A DNA stretch of 64,000 nucleotides, taken from Bradyrhizobium sp. Ce-3 (GTDB lineage: Bacteria; Pseudomonadota; Alphaproteobacteria; Rhizobiales; Xanthobacteraceae). Below the pieces are notes generated by a model that saw nothing but the letters and a program-made list of their open reading frames with translations, did no database searches and was not told the DNA's origin. Where the stretch lies: NCBI RefSeq assembly GCF_022835695.1, contig NZ_BQUV01000003.1, forward strand, positions 558,001 through 622,000. The letters run 5' to 3'. Position numbers and translations under genes: made by a program. Shown here piece after piece: positions 47,033-57,569 of this stretch (position 1 is its first letter; each line of letters starts with the position of its first letter).

Positions 47033-47860
47033 TTGCGTATTCTCTTCGTTGGTGACGTCGTCGGCAGGACCGGCCGCACCGCCATCGCCGACCACCTTCC
47101 CGGCATGATCAGGGACTGGTCGCTCGACCTCGTCGTCGTCAACGGCGAGAATTCCGCCGGCGGCTTCGGCATCACCGAGGCGATCTACCAGGAGCTGCTC
47201 GATGCCGGCGCCGACGCGATCACGCTCGGCAACCACGCCTGGAATCAGAAGGAGGCGCTGGTCTTCATCGAGCGCGCGCCGCGCCTGATCCGCCCGCTGA
47301 ATTTTCCGCGCCATTCGCCGGGCCGCGGCGCCACGCTGGTCGACACCAAGACCGGCAAGCGCGCGCTGGTGCTCAACGCGATCGGCCGCGTCTTCATGGA
47401 GCCGTCCTCGAACGATCCGTTCAGCGCGATCGATCGCGAGCTCGAGGCCTGCCCGTTGCGCGAGGGCGCCGACGCCATCGTGCTCGATTTCCACGCCGAG
47501 GCCACCTCCGAGAAGCAGGGTGTCGGCTTCTTCTGCGACGGCCGCGTCAGCCTTGTGGTCGGCACCCATACCCATGTGCCGACCGCCGATCACCAGGTGC
47601 TGCCCGGCGGCACCGCCTATATGAGCGACGCCGGCATGACCGGCGATTATGATTCCGTGATCGGCATGCAGAAGGAGGAGCCGCTGCAGCGCTTCCTCAC
47701 CGGCATTCCCTCCGGCCGTTTCGAGCCGGCCGGCGGCGTTGCGACGCTCAGCGGCATCGCGGTCGAGACCGACGATGCGACCGGTCTTGCGGTCAAGGTC
47801 GCGCCGGTCCGCGCCGGCGGGCGGCTCGAGCCCGCGGTGCCGCCGTTCTGGACAAAGTGA
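47033..47860 (+). CDS. YmdB-type metallophosphoesterase (TIGR00282 family)
   Basis: 275 residues starting with TTG at 47033, three bases after the previous stop. Metal-binding motifs are complete: LFVGDVVGRTGR, NGENSAGGFG, LGNHAWNQKE, VGTHTHVPTAD and DAGMTGDYDSVIGM. YmdB of Bacillus is a 2',3'-cyclic nucleotide phosphodiesterase with regulatory effects on RNA and biofilm. The coupling to the cyclo-ligase gene is tight, so the two form an operon. Confidence 0.92.
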   Translation: MRILFVGDVVGRTGRTAIADHLPGMIRDWSLDLVVVNGENSAGGFGITEAIYQELLDAGADAITLGNHAWNQKEALVFIERAPRLIRPLNFPRHSPGRGATLVDTKTGKRALVLNAIGRVFMEPSSNDPFSAIDRELEACPLREGADAIVLDFHAEATSEKQGVGFFCDGRVSLVVGTHTHVPTADHQVLPGGTAYMSDAGMTGDYDSVIGMQKEEPLQRFLTGIPSGRFEPAGGVATLSGIAVETDDATGLAVKVAPVRAGGRLEPAVPPFWTK

Positions 47861-47867
47861 AGCAACC

Positions 47868-47954
47868 GTAGCCCGGATGAAGCGCAGCGAAATCCGGGGC
47901 CTCTCTCGAGTTGAGAGGCTGGTCCCGGATTGCGCTTCGCTGCATCCGGGCTAC
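47868..47954. repeat. Dispersed palindrome, GTAGCCCGGATG family
   Basis: GTAGCCCGGATGAAGCGCAG and the inverted end TTCGCTGCATCCGGGCTAC, with inner arms CCTCTC/GAGAGG. Copies at 49620, 57379 and 61338. It starts 8 bp after the stop of the phosphoesterase gene. Confidence 0.88.
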
Positions 47955-48089
47955 AAGTCATTTCGGAATAATAGAAGAATACATCTGAGTTGCCCGACGT
48001 GTCAAGCGCCATGCCGGGCGCTGGCAGCTGCCGGCTACTGTGCATGGGGTTGTTTTGCATTTTTTGGCAATGCCGGCCGGGGGGCTGGC

Positions 48090-49514
48090 CTAGCTTTGCC
48101 GGAATCCCATCCGGAACGCGCCCCAGTGGCGGCCGTTCACGACGATCGGCGACGACAGGTCCTTCATGAGCACGAAATTGCCGCCGCCCATGTCGCGGCG
48201 GTAGGTCTGCAGCAGGAATGGCTTGGTGTTGGCTGCGACCTTGCTCACCGCGCGGTCGTTGAACAGCCGGCGGTTGCGGCAATTGGCGTTGTTCCACACC
48301 GGGTCCGGCCCCTGCGGCAGCCGATAGTTCGGATTGTGGGTCGGCAGGTAGCCGCTGCGTGCCCAGGCGACGCAGAACACGATGCGCGGATCGCTCTTCT
48401 GGATCGGGTCCTGGATCGCGGGCAGCACGCGGTCGGTGAAGCTGACATAGTCGGTGAGGTACTGCTTCGGATTGGAGCCTGCGATCTCGCGATAATTCTC
48501 GTCCATCAATTGTGCGAGCGTGATCTCGCCGCTTGCTACGGCGTTCTCGAACAGCTCGGTGATCTGCTTCGCGGTCTCGATCACGATCCGGATCAGTGGC
48601 GTATCGGAAGTCTCGACCCCGCTGTCGGCGATCGTCACGATCAGGTTCTCGGATAGCTCGAGCAGCTTCGCGACGCGCCCGTCGGCATGCTTGAGGTCGC
48701 GCGAGGAGAGGTCGACGCCCTTGGCAAGTTCGTTGAGTTCCGCGATCACGCTGTCGCAATGCCCGAGATTGGAGGTCGCGGCGCGTGCCACGCTGCCGAT
48801 CTCGGCGCCGACGGATGCGAAGCCTTCCTGCACGCGCGAGATGATGCCCGAGATCTGCCGGGCGCCTTCGCCGGCGCTCTTGGCGCGCAGCGAGGCGTCG
48901 CTGCTTTCGCCGATCAGGCTGCCGATCTGGCCGTCGAGATCGCGCACGGTGTCGGAGATCTGATGCGTCGCCTGGCGCGTTGCCTCGGCGAGGTTCTTCA
49001 CCTCGCTTGCGACCACGGCAAAGCCGCGGCCGGCGTTGCCGGCGCGCGCCGCCTCGATGGTGGCGTTGAGCGCCAGCAGGTTGGTCTGCTTGGCGATCGC
49101 CTCGATCGAGCCCGAGACCTTGGCAACCTGGCTCAGTGCCGAACCGACCGCGGCGAGCCGCGCCTCGATTCGTCCGACCGCGGTGACAAGCTCGGCGATG
49201 TGGCTGACCGCGGTCTCCACCACATGGCGCGACTCCGCGATCTGGCCGACCGCGGCGGATGCGGTCGATTGCACCGCCTGCGATGCGTTGGCGATGTCGT
49301 GATTGGCCGAGACCATCGTCTCGGCCGTCTCCTGCAAATGATGGAACCGGTCCGACTGGCTGCTGACCCGGTTGGCGACCTCCTGGACGTTGCCGGCGAT
49401 GTCGGCGAGCTCGACCCCGAGGCCGCCGATGCGGTCGGCGAGCTGGTCGACCAGCCGTTCGGCCAGCGTCCGGTTCGATGATGTATCCAGCACTGCAAGC
49501 TGCGCAGCCGACAT
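48090..49514 (-). CDS. Soluble methyl-accepting chemotaxis-type protein
   Basis: 474 residues, no membrane helix. Residues about 1-300 are helical with the chemoreceptor hairpin ([20 protein letters not shown], then [20 protein letters not shown]). The C-terminal 160 residues are a globular domain with [23 protein letters not shown] and [12 protein letters not shown], which resembles Cache-type sensor ends. Sensor and signalling parts are in reverse order compared with membrane receptors. The start at 49514 has GGAGGA nine bases upstream. It is the neighbour and relative of the next gene; 110 bp separates the two coding regions of the longer gene and this one near 49620-49706. Confidence 0.85.
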   Translation of the reverse strand: MSAAQLAVLDTSSNRTLAERLVDQLADRIGGLGVELADIAGNVQEVANRVSSQSDRFHHLQETAETMVSANHDIANASQAVQSTASAAVGQIAESRHVVETAVSHIAELVTAVGRIEARLAAVGSALSQVAKVSGSIEAIAKQTNLLALNATIEAARAGNAGRGFAVVASEVKNLAEATRQATHQISDTVRDLDGQIGSLIGESSDASLRAKSAGEGARQISGIISRVQEGFASVGAEIGSVARAATSNLGHCDSVIAELNELAKGVDLSSRDLKHADGRVAKLLELSENLIVTIADSGVETSDTPLIRIVIETAKQITELFENAVASGEITLAQLMDENYREIAGSNPKQYLTDYVSFTDRVLPAIQDPIQKSDPRIVFCVAWARSGYLPTHNPNYRLPQGPDPVWNNANCRNRRLFNDRAVSKVAANTKPFLLQTYRRDMGGGNFVLMKDLSSPIVVNGRHWGAFRMGFRQS

Positions 49515-49619
49515 GTCAGCACGTCCTCCCGTCACTGCGGCCCGTCGAACCGCCGCAGCATTCCCCATTCCGATCTAGAGCGTGATTCGCGAAGGCCGTC
49601 TTGCCTGAGCGCGCAGTGC

Positions 49620-49706
49620 GTAGCCCGGATGCAGCGCAGCGAAATCCGGGATCCCTTCCCGTGGAATTACGTGTCCCGGATTGCGCTGCGCTTCATCCGG
49701 GCTGCG
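49620..49706. repeat. Dispersed palindrome, GTAGCCCGGATG family
   Basis: GTAGCCCGGATGCAGCGCAG and CTGCGCTTCATCCGGGCTGC are inverted ends. It lies between the two tandem chemoreceptor genes. Confidence 0.85.
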
Positions 49707-49712
49707 AAGCGT

Positions 49713-51479
49713 TCAAAGCTTGTAGGCGGTGCGGAAGGCGCCCCAGTGCCGGCCGCGGACGCGGATCGGCACGTCGATCTCGCGCATCATCACGGTGCTG
49801 CCGTTGCCCATGTCGCGCGCATAGCTCTGCACCAGATAGGCGCGCTCATTGTGCGCGGCGGCGAGGCCCGCGGCATCGTTGAAGATGCGGCGGTTGCGGC
49901 AATTGGCGGTGTTGTAGGCCACGTCGCCGGGCCGTTGCGGATGCGAGTAGATCTTGTTGTGAACCGGCAAATAGCCGTTGCGGTCGACGGTTGCGCAGAA
50001 CGCCAGGCGCTGGTCCCTGGCGAGGAACGCCTCGAGCGGCGCGGGCAGCGTGCGATCCGCCCAATCCAGCATTTTGGTGCGGTACTGCACCGGATTGGTG
50101 CCTGCGATCTCGACATAGTCGGTATCGAACATGTCGGCGAGGGAGAGCGCGCCACTTGCCAGTCCGTTCTCGAAAATCTTGCTCAGCTCGCGGCCGGCTT
50201 CCATCGCGCGGGTGATGAGCTCGGCGTTCTCCTCGTGGATCGCCCACATCCGGTCTTCGATCTGCTCGCGCAGCTCTGATGTCGGCGCCTCGAAGCGGGC
50301 CTGGCTGCCGGCCTTGGCGCGCTCGCCGATCCTGATCCGGCACGCGCCGACGTCCTGCAAGGTGGCGCTCAGCGTCTCATGGGCCGGCAGCTTCTCGGTC
50401 TCCGGCCCACCGATCAGGATGCCGTCCATCGCAAGCTCGTAGACCGGGGCGGTGACGATGCCGCGCGCGGTCGTGATCTCGATTTTGAGGCTGCAGGGCA
50501 GCCGCTCGTTCTTGCGCGGATCGCCGCGCTCGTCCTGGCGCAGCAGCACCGCGCAGCGCGCCTTCAGCTTCTGGGCGAACGCGGTCACCGCCTTGCCGGC
50601 CCTGGCGACATTGTCGCCATGCGCGGCGGCTTCGCGCGTCGCACTGTCGATCTCGCCGGCGCTGGTGCCGACCGAGACGATGAAGTGGGAGGCGGATGCG
50701 GCGTTCTGGCCCATCTCGCCGGTGATCTGGTTCTGCTCGGCGACCGCGCCGTTGACGTTCTCGAACACCGGGCGGATCTTGTCGATCGCCTGCGAGATGC
50801 GGTGGACGGCGTCCGCGGATCCGGTAGCGTCCTTCTGCAGCGCCTCGATCTTGCGGGTGATCTCCTCGGTCGCGCTCTGGGTCTGCACCGCGAGCGCCTT
50901 GACCTCGGTCGCGACCACCGCAAAGCCCTTGCCGGCGGCGCCGGCGCGCGCCGCTTCGATGGTCGAGTTGAGCGCGAGCAGTGTGGTCTGCCGCGCAATC
51001 TGCGCGATCAGGTTGACGACGTTGCCGATCGCGGCTGAAGACTCGCGCAGGCGGTCGACATTGGCGGTGGCCTCGCGCGCGGCGGCGGCGGCATCGTCGG
51101 CGAGCTGGCTCGCGCTGCGCACCTGCGCGCCGATGCCCTCGGCGGAATAGGTGAAGCGGTCGGCGGCTTCCGAGAACGTCGTCGCGGTGCTCTGCGCATC
51201 GCTGCTGCGCCCGCTCAGCGCATCGGTCCGGGCGCGGATGGTGGTGAGCTTGGCAGCCGTCGCCTCGGCGCCGTCGGCGACCGAGCCCGCGGCGCGCTCG
51301 AGCTGGCGGATCATCGCGCCGAGCTCGAGTTCCAGCAGCTCGAGGATCTCCTTGGCCGAATCCTTGGCCGAATCAGTCTCGGTCGAGACGACAGGCGCGG
51401 CAGCCGCGTCTGGAACCTGCGGCGCGGTCGCAGGCGCAGCCGGCTCCGGCACTTGCTTTCGAAACAAACCGAACGCCAT
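49713..51479 (-). CDS. Soluble chemoreceptor with internal PilZ-like domain
   Basis: 588 residues, no membrane helix. Signalling helices include [20 protein letters not shown] and GFAVVATEVKALAVQTQSAT. A PilZ-like domain sits in the middle (RKNERLPCSLKIEI, then ELAMDGILIGG; the serine and aspartate of the usual DxSxxG are replaced by Ala and Glu). The C-terminal 160 residues match the sensor-like end of the adjacent receptor ([31 protein letters not shown]). It may link cyclic di-GMP or a cytosolic ligand to the chemotaxis pathway; the altered motif makes nucleotide binding doubtful. Confidence 0.82.
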   Translation of the reverse strand: MAFGLFRKQVPEPAAPATAPQVPDAAAAPVVSTETDSAKDSAKEILELLELELGAMIRQLERAAGSVADGAEATAAKLTTIRARTDALSGRSSDAQSTATTFSEAADRFTYSAEGIGAQVRSASQLADDAAAAAREATANVDRLRESSAAIGNVVNLIAQIARQTTLLALNSTIEAARAGAAGKGFAVVATEVKALAVQTQSATEEITRKIEALQKDATGSADAVHRISQAIDKIRPVFENVNGAVAEQNQITGEMGQNAASASHFIVSVGTSAGEIDSATREAAAHGDNVARAGKAVTAFAQKLKARCAVLLRQDERGDPRKNERLPCSLKIEITTARGIVTAPVYELAMDGILIGGPETEKLPAHETLSATLQDVGACRIRIGERAKAGSQARFEAPTSELREQIEDRMWAIHEENAELITRAMEAGRELSKIFENGLASGALSLADMFDTDYVEIAGTNPVQYRTKMLDWADRTLPAPLEAFLARDQRLAFCATVDRNGYLPVHNKIYSHPQRPGDVAYNTANCRNRRIFNDAAGLAAAHNERAYLVQSYARDMGNGSTVMMREIDVPIRVRGRHWGAFRTAYKL

Positions 51480-51703
51480 GGGGGCTCTGTGGGGCTGTTG
51501 GACGTTGCCTTGGAAAATTGCGGCGGGACGGCGCGATCCTCGCATCCGGGCATGAAGTCATGGTTAACAAGTGCCTCATATTCCGGCTTGCGGTAGTATT
51601 GCCGGGCCGGACGGCCCCCGCCGACCTTTGATTTTGACCGTGAGGGGCCTATAAGGCCGCGTTTTCCACCCCTGTTCAGACCCTAGGCTCGAAGAGACGT
51701 CGC

Positions 51704-52450
51704 ATGGCCGGCCATTCCCAATTCAAGAACATCATGCACCGCAAGGGCCGGCAGGATGCCCAGAAGTCGAAGCTTTTCGGCAAGCTGGCCCGCGAAATCA
51801 CCGTCGCGGCCAAGCTCGGCACCCCCGACCCGGCGATGAACCCGCGGCTGCGCGCCGCCGTGGTCGCGGCCCGCGCCGAGAACATGCCCAAGGACAATAT
51901 CGACCGCGCCATCAAGAAGGCCGCCGGCAATGAGGGCGAGAACTACGACGAGATCCGCTACGAGGGCTATGGCCCGGGCGGCGTCGCCGTCATCGTCGAG
52001 GCGCTGACCGACAACCGCAACCGCGCTGCCTCCGACATCCGCTCCTTCTTCACCAAATCGGGCGGCAATCTCGGCGAAACCGGCTCGGTCGCCTTCATGT
52101 TCGATCGCACCGGCATCATCGAGTACGACGCCAAGGTCGCCTCCGACGACGCCATGCTGGACGCCGCGATCGAGGCTGGCGCCGACGATGTGGCTTCCAG
52201 CGAAGGCGGTCACGAGGTCTACGCCTCGCAGGACACCTTCCGCGAAGTGGCCAAGGCGCTGGAAGCGAAGTTCGGCGAGCCGCGCAAGGCGGCGCTGACC
52301 TGGAAGCCGCAAAACACCGTCGCGGTCGACGACGAGACCGGCGAAAAGCTCTTGAAGCTGATGGACCTGCTCAACGAGCACGACGACGTGCAGAACGTGT
52401 TCGCCAATTTCGAGGTGTCCGACGCGCTGATCGCGAAGATGGGCGGCTGA
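51704..52450 (+). CDS. YebC/PmpR-family transcriptional/translational regulator
   Basis: 248 residues. [20 protein letters not shown] and [19 protein letters not shown] form the family start, and the acidic central domain has [20 protein letters not shown]. YebC-type proteins bind DNA or ribosomes; some relieve stalling at proline codons. It precedes ruvC, the conserved arrangement. It is separated from ruvC by a dispersed palindrome, so cotranscription is possible but not certain. Confidence 0.94.
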   Translation: MAGHSQFKNIMHRKGRQDAQKSKLFGKLAREITVAAKLGTPDPAMNPRLRAAVVAARAENMPKDNIDRAIKKAAGNEGENYDEIRYEGYGPGGVAVIVEALTDNRNRAASDIRSFFTKSGGNLGETGSVAFMFDRTGIIEYDAKVASDDAMLDAAIEAGADDVASSEGGHEVYASQDTFREVAKALEAKFGEPRKAALTWKPQNTVAVDDETGEKLLKLMDLLNEHDDVQNVFANFEVSDALIAKMGG

Positions 52451-52465
52451 TCCACTTGCTCCGCC

Positions 52466-52588
52466 GTTGTCGCCCGACTTGATCGGGCGATCCAGTATTC
52501 CAGAGACCGTCATTTGATCCGAGAAGCCGCGGCGTACTGGATCCCCCGCTTTCGCGCGGGATGACGAGCGAAGGCGGGATGACGAGCG
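52466..52588. repeat. Dispersed palindrome, TACTGGATCCCCCGC family
   Basis: CGCCCGACTTGATCGGGCG (52471-52489) is a perfect hairpin; GATCCAGTATTCC and GCGTACTGGATC pair as arms. It ends in two GGGATGACGAGCG-like direct repeats (52558-52588). It lies between yebC and ruvC. Confidence 0.65.
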
Positions 52589-52665
52589 GGGCCGCCGGCG
52601 ACCACGGCAGGGGATGGGCCTCCGTTTGTGTTTCGTTCTCGCAGGCTAGGCGGTATCACTACCGC

Positions 52666-53193
52666 ATGACAGTCCAGCCGATTCGCACTCCCGTCCGCAT
52701 CATCGGTATCGATCCGGGTCTCCGCCGCACCGGCTGGGGCGTGATCGAGACCGAAGGCAACCGTCTGGTCTATATCGGCTGCGGCTCGGTCGAGCCGCCA
52801 GACAATCTGCCGCTGGCGAGCCGGCTGCTCGCGATCCATGAGGGGCTGGCCGCCGTGCTCGGCGACTTCAGGCCGGCAGAGGCCGCGGTCGAGCAGACCT
52901 TCGTCAACAAGGACGGCGTGGCCACGCTGAAACTCGGTCAGGCCCGCGGTGTCGCCATGCTGGCGCCCGCAATGTTCGGTATCTCGGTCGCCGAATACGC
53001 GCCGAACCAGGTCAAGAAGACCGTGGTCGGCGCCGGCCATGCCGAGAAGAACCAGATCCAGGTGATGCTCAAGATCCTGCTGCCGAAAGCCGAGCCGCCA
53101 TCCGCCGACGCCGCCGACGCGCTCGCGATCGCGATTACCCACGCCCATCACCGCCAGAGCGCCGCGCTGCGGCTTCGGGTGGCGAACCTATGA
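52666..53193 (+). CDS. ruvC: Holliday junction resolvase RuvC
   Basis: 175 residues. The acidic active site is readable: [16 protein letters not shown] (first Asp), AVEQTFVN (Glu) and [17 protein letters not shown] (two Asp). It cleaves four-way DNA junctions as a dimer. The start at 52666 ([14 protein letters not shown]) gives the standard length. It precedes ruvA after a 295-bp gap filled by a dispersed palindrome, so the three ruv genes are not tightly packed. Confidence 0.95.
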   Translation: MTVQPIRTPVRIIGIDPGLRRTGWGVIETEGNRLVYIGCGSVEPPDNLPLASRLLAIHEGLAAVLGDFRPAEAAVEQTFVNKDGVATLKLGQARGVAMLAPAMFGISVAEYAPNQVKKTVVGAGHAEKNQIQVMLKILLPKAEPPSADAADALAIAITHAHHRQSAALRLRVANL

Positions 53194-53226
53194 GGATCGC
53201 AAGTAAGGAGAGCACGCTGGTCGGGC

Positions 53227-53420
53227 TCCCTCCCCCCTTGCGGGGGAGGGTTGGGGAGAGGGGTACCGCTTGCTCGACAGCGCGACGCAGTGCGCGAACA
53301 ACGCTCGCACCGCGCTCGGTCATCTCGCGCGCTTCGTTGCTGGGTCGTCGTCGCATCTCTGAGGTTAGCGCCCGGGGCTTACCCCTCTCCCTAATCCTCC
53401 CCCGCAACGGGGGAGGGAAC
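53227..53420. repeat. Dispersed palindrome, CCTCCCCCGCAACGGGGGAGG type
   Basis: CCCTCCCCCCTTGCGGGGGAGGG and its near-inverted CCTCCCCCGCAACGGGGGAGGG form the ends, with GGGGAGAGGGGTACC and TACCCCTCTCCC inside. It occupies the ruvC-ruvA gap, splitting the ruv cluster. Confidence 0.75.
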
Positions 53421-53488
53421 CCTTCCGCCGCTGCGCCCCTCACTGAAGGATTCGAACGCAGCGTGACCACCGAGCCCGGGGGCGCGCG

Positions 53489-54102
53489 ATGATCGGCAAG
53501 CTGAAGGGGCTGATCGATTCCTATGGCGAGGATTACGTGATCCTCGACGTCGGCGGCGTCGGTTATCAGGTGCATTGCGCCAGCCGTACGTTGCAGGCGC
53601 TGCCACAGCCGGGCGGGGCGGCCGTGCTGTCGATCGAGACCTATGTCCGCGAGGACGCGATCAAGCTGTTCGGCTTCCGCTCGGATCTCGAACGCGAATG
53701 GTTTCGCCTGCTGCAGACCGTGCAGGGCGTCGGCGCCAAGGTCGCGCTCGCGGTGCTCGGCACCTTGCCGCCGACCGATCTCGCCAACGCCATCGCGCTG
53801 CGCGACAAGGCCGCGGTGGCGCGCACGCCAGGGGTCGGGCCGAAGGTCGCCGAGCGCATCGTCAGCGAATTGAAGGACAAGGCGCCGGGCTTTGCCGATG
53901 TCGATCCCGCGGTGGTGCAACTGTCGGGCGCGATCGACAACAACCGCGCGCCGCGGCCGGTGACGGACGCGATCTCCGCGCTGGTCAATCTCGGCTACGG
54001 CCAGCCGCAGGCCGCCGCCGCGATTGCCGCCGCCTCGCGCAGCGCCGGGGAGAAGGCCGAGACCGCGCAGCTGATCCGGCTGGGGCTTAAGGAATTGTCG
54101 AA

Positions 54103-54106
<4 letters not shown>
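53489..54106 (+). CDS. ruvA: Holliday junction branch-migration protein RuvA
   Basis: 205 residues. The N-terminal OB fold begins [19 protein letters not shown], HhH motifs are at [17 protein letters not shown] and [17 protein letters not shown], and the flexible linker leads to the small C-terminal domain that contacts RuvB. It binds junction DNA as a tetramer. Its stop overlaps the ruvB GTG start by 4 bp. Confidence 0.95.
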
Positions 54107-55152
<1,046 letters not shown>

Positions 55153-55322
55153 GCCTCCGCTCTCGAAGACGTGAAAACACGTGTTGGTGCGACGTGTCAC
55201 GCTTGACGGTAACCTTGTTGGCTAACCATTGCGAAGCGTCTGCAGGCCGTCTGCACAAACGCGGCCCAATTTCGCTTCAATAGAGGGCCTATGATCGCTC
55301 AGGCATCACCGATCACACGTCC

Positions 55323-56240
55323 ATGATTTCACGTCGTCATTTTCTTCGCGGCTTCGGCGGATTGACCGCCGCCGGCGCCTCGACCGCGGCCTACGGTATC
55401 AGCGAGCCGGTCGTCCGCCTCACGCTGACGCGCTACGATCTGTCGCCGCGGCAATGGCCGTCGGACTTTCCGCTCAAGATCGTCGCGCTCGCCGACATTC
55501 ACGCCTGCGATCCATGGATGTCGCTCGATCGAATCGCCGAGATCGTCGAACGGACCAATGCGCTGAACCCCGACATCATCGTGCTGCTCGGTGACTATGT
55601 CGCGGGGCTGCGCCATGTCACCCGGTTCATTCCGGCCTCGGAATGGGCCGCTGTGCTGAAGGGCCTGAAGGCGCCGCTCGGTGTCCATGCCGTGCTCGGC
55701 AATCATGATTACTGGGAAGACAAGGCGGTGCAGCGGCTGGGGCAGGGCACACCCGTCGCGCGCCGTGCGCTGGAGCGTGCGGGCATTCCGGTCTACGAGA
55801 ACGATGCGGTGCGGCTCGTCAAAGATAATCGTCCGTTCTGGCTCGCCGGTCTCGGCGACCAGCTCGCCTTCATGGCGGCGCGGCGCTATCGCGAGATCAG
55901 GCGCATCGGCGTCGACGACCTCAACGGGACGCTCGCAAAGGTCACCGACGACGCGCCGGTGATCCTGCTCGCGCACGAGCCCGACGTCGCGCTCCGCGTG
56001 CCGTCGCGTGTCGCGCTGCAACTCTCCGGTCACACCCATGGCGGCCAGATCCGGCTGCTCGGCTGGTCGCCCGCGGTGCCGGTGAAGCACGGCATGCGGC
56101 TCGCTTACGGTCACATTAAGCTGAAATGCGACGTCGTCGTCTCCGGCGGCCTCGGCTGCAGCATCATGCCGTTCCGCCTCGGCGTGCCGCCCGAGATCGT
56201 GCAGGTGACACTCGGTGCAAAGGGCCCGGTGGTGTCCTGA
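55323..56240 (+). CDS. Tat-exported metallophosphoesterase
   Basis: 305 residues. A twin-arginine signal (MISRRHFLRGFGGLTAAG) is followed by calcineurin-like phosphoesterase motifs: ALADIHACDPW, LLGDYV, LGNHDYW, LLAHEPD and LSGHTHGGQIRL. It resembles YkuE/YaeI-type enzymes, some of which act on lipid A precursors or UDP-diacylglucosamine. Twin-arginine export implies a folded periplasmic metalloenzyme. It sits between ruvB and ybgC, where many relatives have no gene. Confidence 0.88.
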   Translation: MISRRHFLRGFGGLTAAGASTAAYGISEPVVRLTLTRYDLSPRQWPSDFPLKIVALADIHACDPWMSLDRIAEIVERTNALNPDIIVLLGDYVAGLRHVTRFIPASEWAAVLKGLKAPLGVHAVLGNHDYWEDKAVQRLGQGTPVARRALERAGIPVYENDAVRLVKDNRPFWLAGLGDQLAFMAARRYREIRRIGVDDLNGTLAKVTDDAPVILLAHEPDVALRVPSRVALQLSGHTHGGQIRLLGWSPAVPVKHGMRLAYGHIKLKCDVVVSGGLGCSIMPFRLGVPPEIVQVTLGAKGPVVS

Positions 56241-56288
56241 TCGCGCTTGCGTGATCGCGCGATTTGCGCAACACGATTGGTGTTCCAA

Positions 56289-56338
56289 AGCATGATCCGG
56301 AAAAGTGCGAAGCGGTTTTCCGAAAAGATCATGCTCAA
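56289..56338. repeat. Dispersed palindrome, GCATGATCCGGAAAAG family
   Basis: AGCATGATCCGGAAAAGTGC and CCGAAAAGATCATGCT are inverted ends. It is near-identical to 10551-10598 and lies 24 bp before the ybgC start. Confidence 0.88.
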
Positions 56339-56362
56339 ACGACCTCAATCGAGGGGCCGCAA

Positions 56363-56812
56363 TTGACTCTACCCCATATCGACGGCGCGATCCGCGATGG
56401 CCGACATCATATGCAGGTCCGCGTCTATTACGAAGACACCGACTTTTCCGGCATCGTCTACCACGCCAACTATTTGCGGTTCATGGAGCGCGGGCGCACC
56501 AATCATCTCCGCCTGATGGGCGCCGAACAGAACGCGCTGTTCGAGGAGGCGCAGGAGGAGACCGGCGGCTTCGCCTTTGTCGTGCGCTCGATGACGCTGG
56601 ACTTCCTCAAGCCCGCGCGGATGGACGACATGCTCGACGTCGTGACCTGGCCGATCGCGGTGAAGGGCGCCTCCATCATGCTGGCGCAGGAGGTCAGGCG
56701 CGGCGATGACGTGCTTGTGAAGGCGCAGGTGCGCGTCGCCTTCGTCAGTCAGGGCAGGGCACAGCCGATTCCGAAGTCCATCCGCGCCCTCATGAAGGCC
56801 GATCTGGCCTGA
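56363..56812 (+). CDS. ybgC: YbgC-type acyl-CoA thioesterase (Tol-Pal associated)
   Basis: 149 residues from a TTG at 56363, preceded by GAGGGG; the upstream ATG at 56264 would run through the dispersed palindrome and is rejected. The hot-dog motif with catalytic Asp and His is in RVYYEDTDFSGIVYHANYLR, and FMERGRTNHLR follows. It hydrolyses short acyl-CoA or acyl-ACP and normally sits in front of tolQRAB-pal. Those genes are not present in the next 7 kb here. Confidence 0.88.
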   Translation: MTLPHIDGAIRDGRHHMQVRVYYEDTDFSGIVYHANYLRFMERGRTNHLRLMGAEQNALFEEAQEETGGFAFVVRSMTLDFLKPARMDDMLDVVTWPIAVKGASIMLAQEVRRGDDVLVKAQVRVAFVSQGRAQPIPKSIRALMKADLA

Positions 56813-56892
56813 CTATCGGCCGATAGGGAACGGCCCATCGACTCTGCGCGGCGCGGCGCTAGATTTGCGCTTTAAACAATGAGGGATCGCCG

Positions 56893-57360
56893 ATGTCACG
56901 CCCACCGCTGCCGCCGTTCACCCGCGAGACCGCCGCGCAGAAGGCGCGCATGGCGGAGGATGCCTGGAATTCGCGCGACCCGGTTCGGGTTGCCGGCGCC
57001 TATACCGAGGACAGCCGCTGGCGCAACCGCTCCGAGGTGTTTCAAGGGCGCGAGGCGATCGTGGCCTTCCTGACCCGCAAATGGGAAAAGGAGCACGAGT
57101 ATCGCCTGATCAAGGATCTCTGGGCGTTCGACGGCAACCGCATCGCGGTCCGCTTCCAGTATGAATGGCACGATGCCGCCGGCAACTGGTTTCGTTCCTA
57201 CGGCAACGAGCAGTGGGAGTTCGACGAGCACGGCCTGATGCGCCGCCGCGAAGCCTCAATCAACGACATCGCGATCGCGGAGAAGGATCGCCGCTTCCAC
57301 TGGCCCGCGCCGGGCCCGCGTCCGGCCGATGTGCCCGGGCTGGGGCAGGAGCCGTTCTGA
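56893..57360 (+). CDS. DUF1348 / NTF2-like (SnoaL) family protein
   Basis: 155 residues. The NTF2-like cone has [36 protein letters not shown] and [20 protein letters not shown], characteristic of DUF1348. Members bind small molecules or act as non-redox enzymes; no function is proven. It follows ybgC by 80 bp on the same strand. A dispersed palindrome separates it from the TolA-like gene. Confidence 0.85.
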   Translation: MSRPPLPPFTRETAAQKARMAEDAWNSRDPVRVAGAYTEDSRWRNRSEVFQGREAIVAFLTRKWEKEHEYRLIKDLWAFDGNRIAVRFQYEWHDAAGNWFRSYGNEQWEFDEHGLMRRREASINDIAIAEKDRRFHWPAPGPRPADVPGLGQEPF

Positions 57361-57378
57361 TCGGGGCTCCGTAGCTTC

Positions 57379-57466
57379 GTAGCCCGGATGGAGCGAAGCG
57401 AAATCCGGGGCGGTCTTTCCTGTTGCGCGGTCGATCCCGGATTGCGCTGCGCTCCATCCGGGCTAC
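57379..57466. repeat. Dispersed palindrome, GTAGCCCGGATG family
   Basis: GTAGCCCGGATGGAGCGAAG and TGCGCTCCATCCGGGCTAC are inverted ends. The same family as 47868, 49620 and 61338. Confidence 0.88.
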
Positions 57467-57569
57467 GGGGCGCTTGTGTGGACTCATCGAAAACGTTTGC
57501 GCGTCTCGAAGAGGGCTGATTTATGCTGGTCGGCGGTTGCAACCTCACCGCGTCCGCCGGGTCCATTAC

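Noticed and set aside
53190-53492. A plus-strand open frame between ruvC and ruvA
   Set aside because: It consists almost entirely of the dispersed palindrome and has Arg/Ser-rich, non-protein-like composition.
56264-56362. Upstream ATG as ybgC start
   Set aside because: It would force translation through a dispersed palindrome; TTG 56363 has a better ribosome binding site and gives the normal YbgC length.
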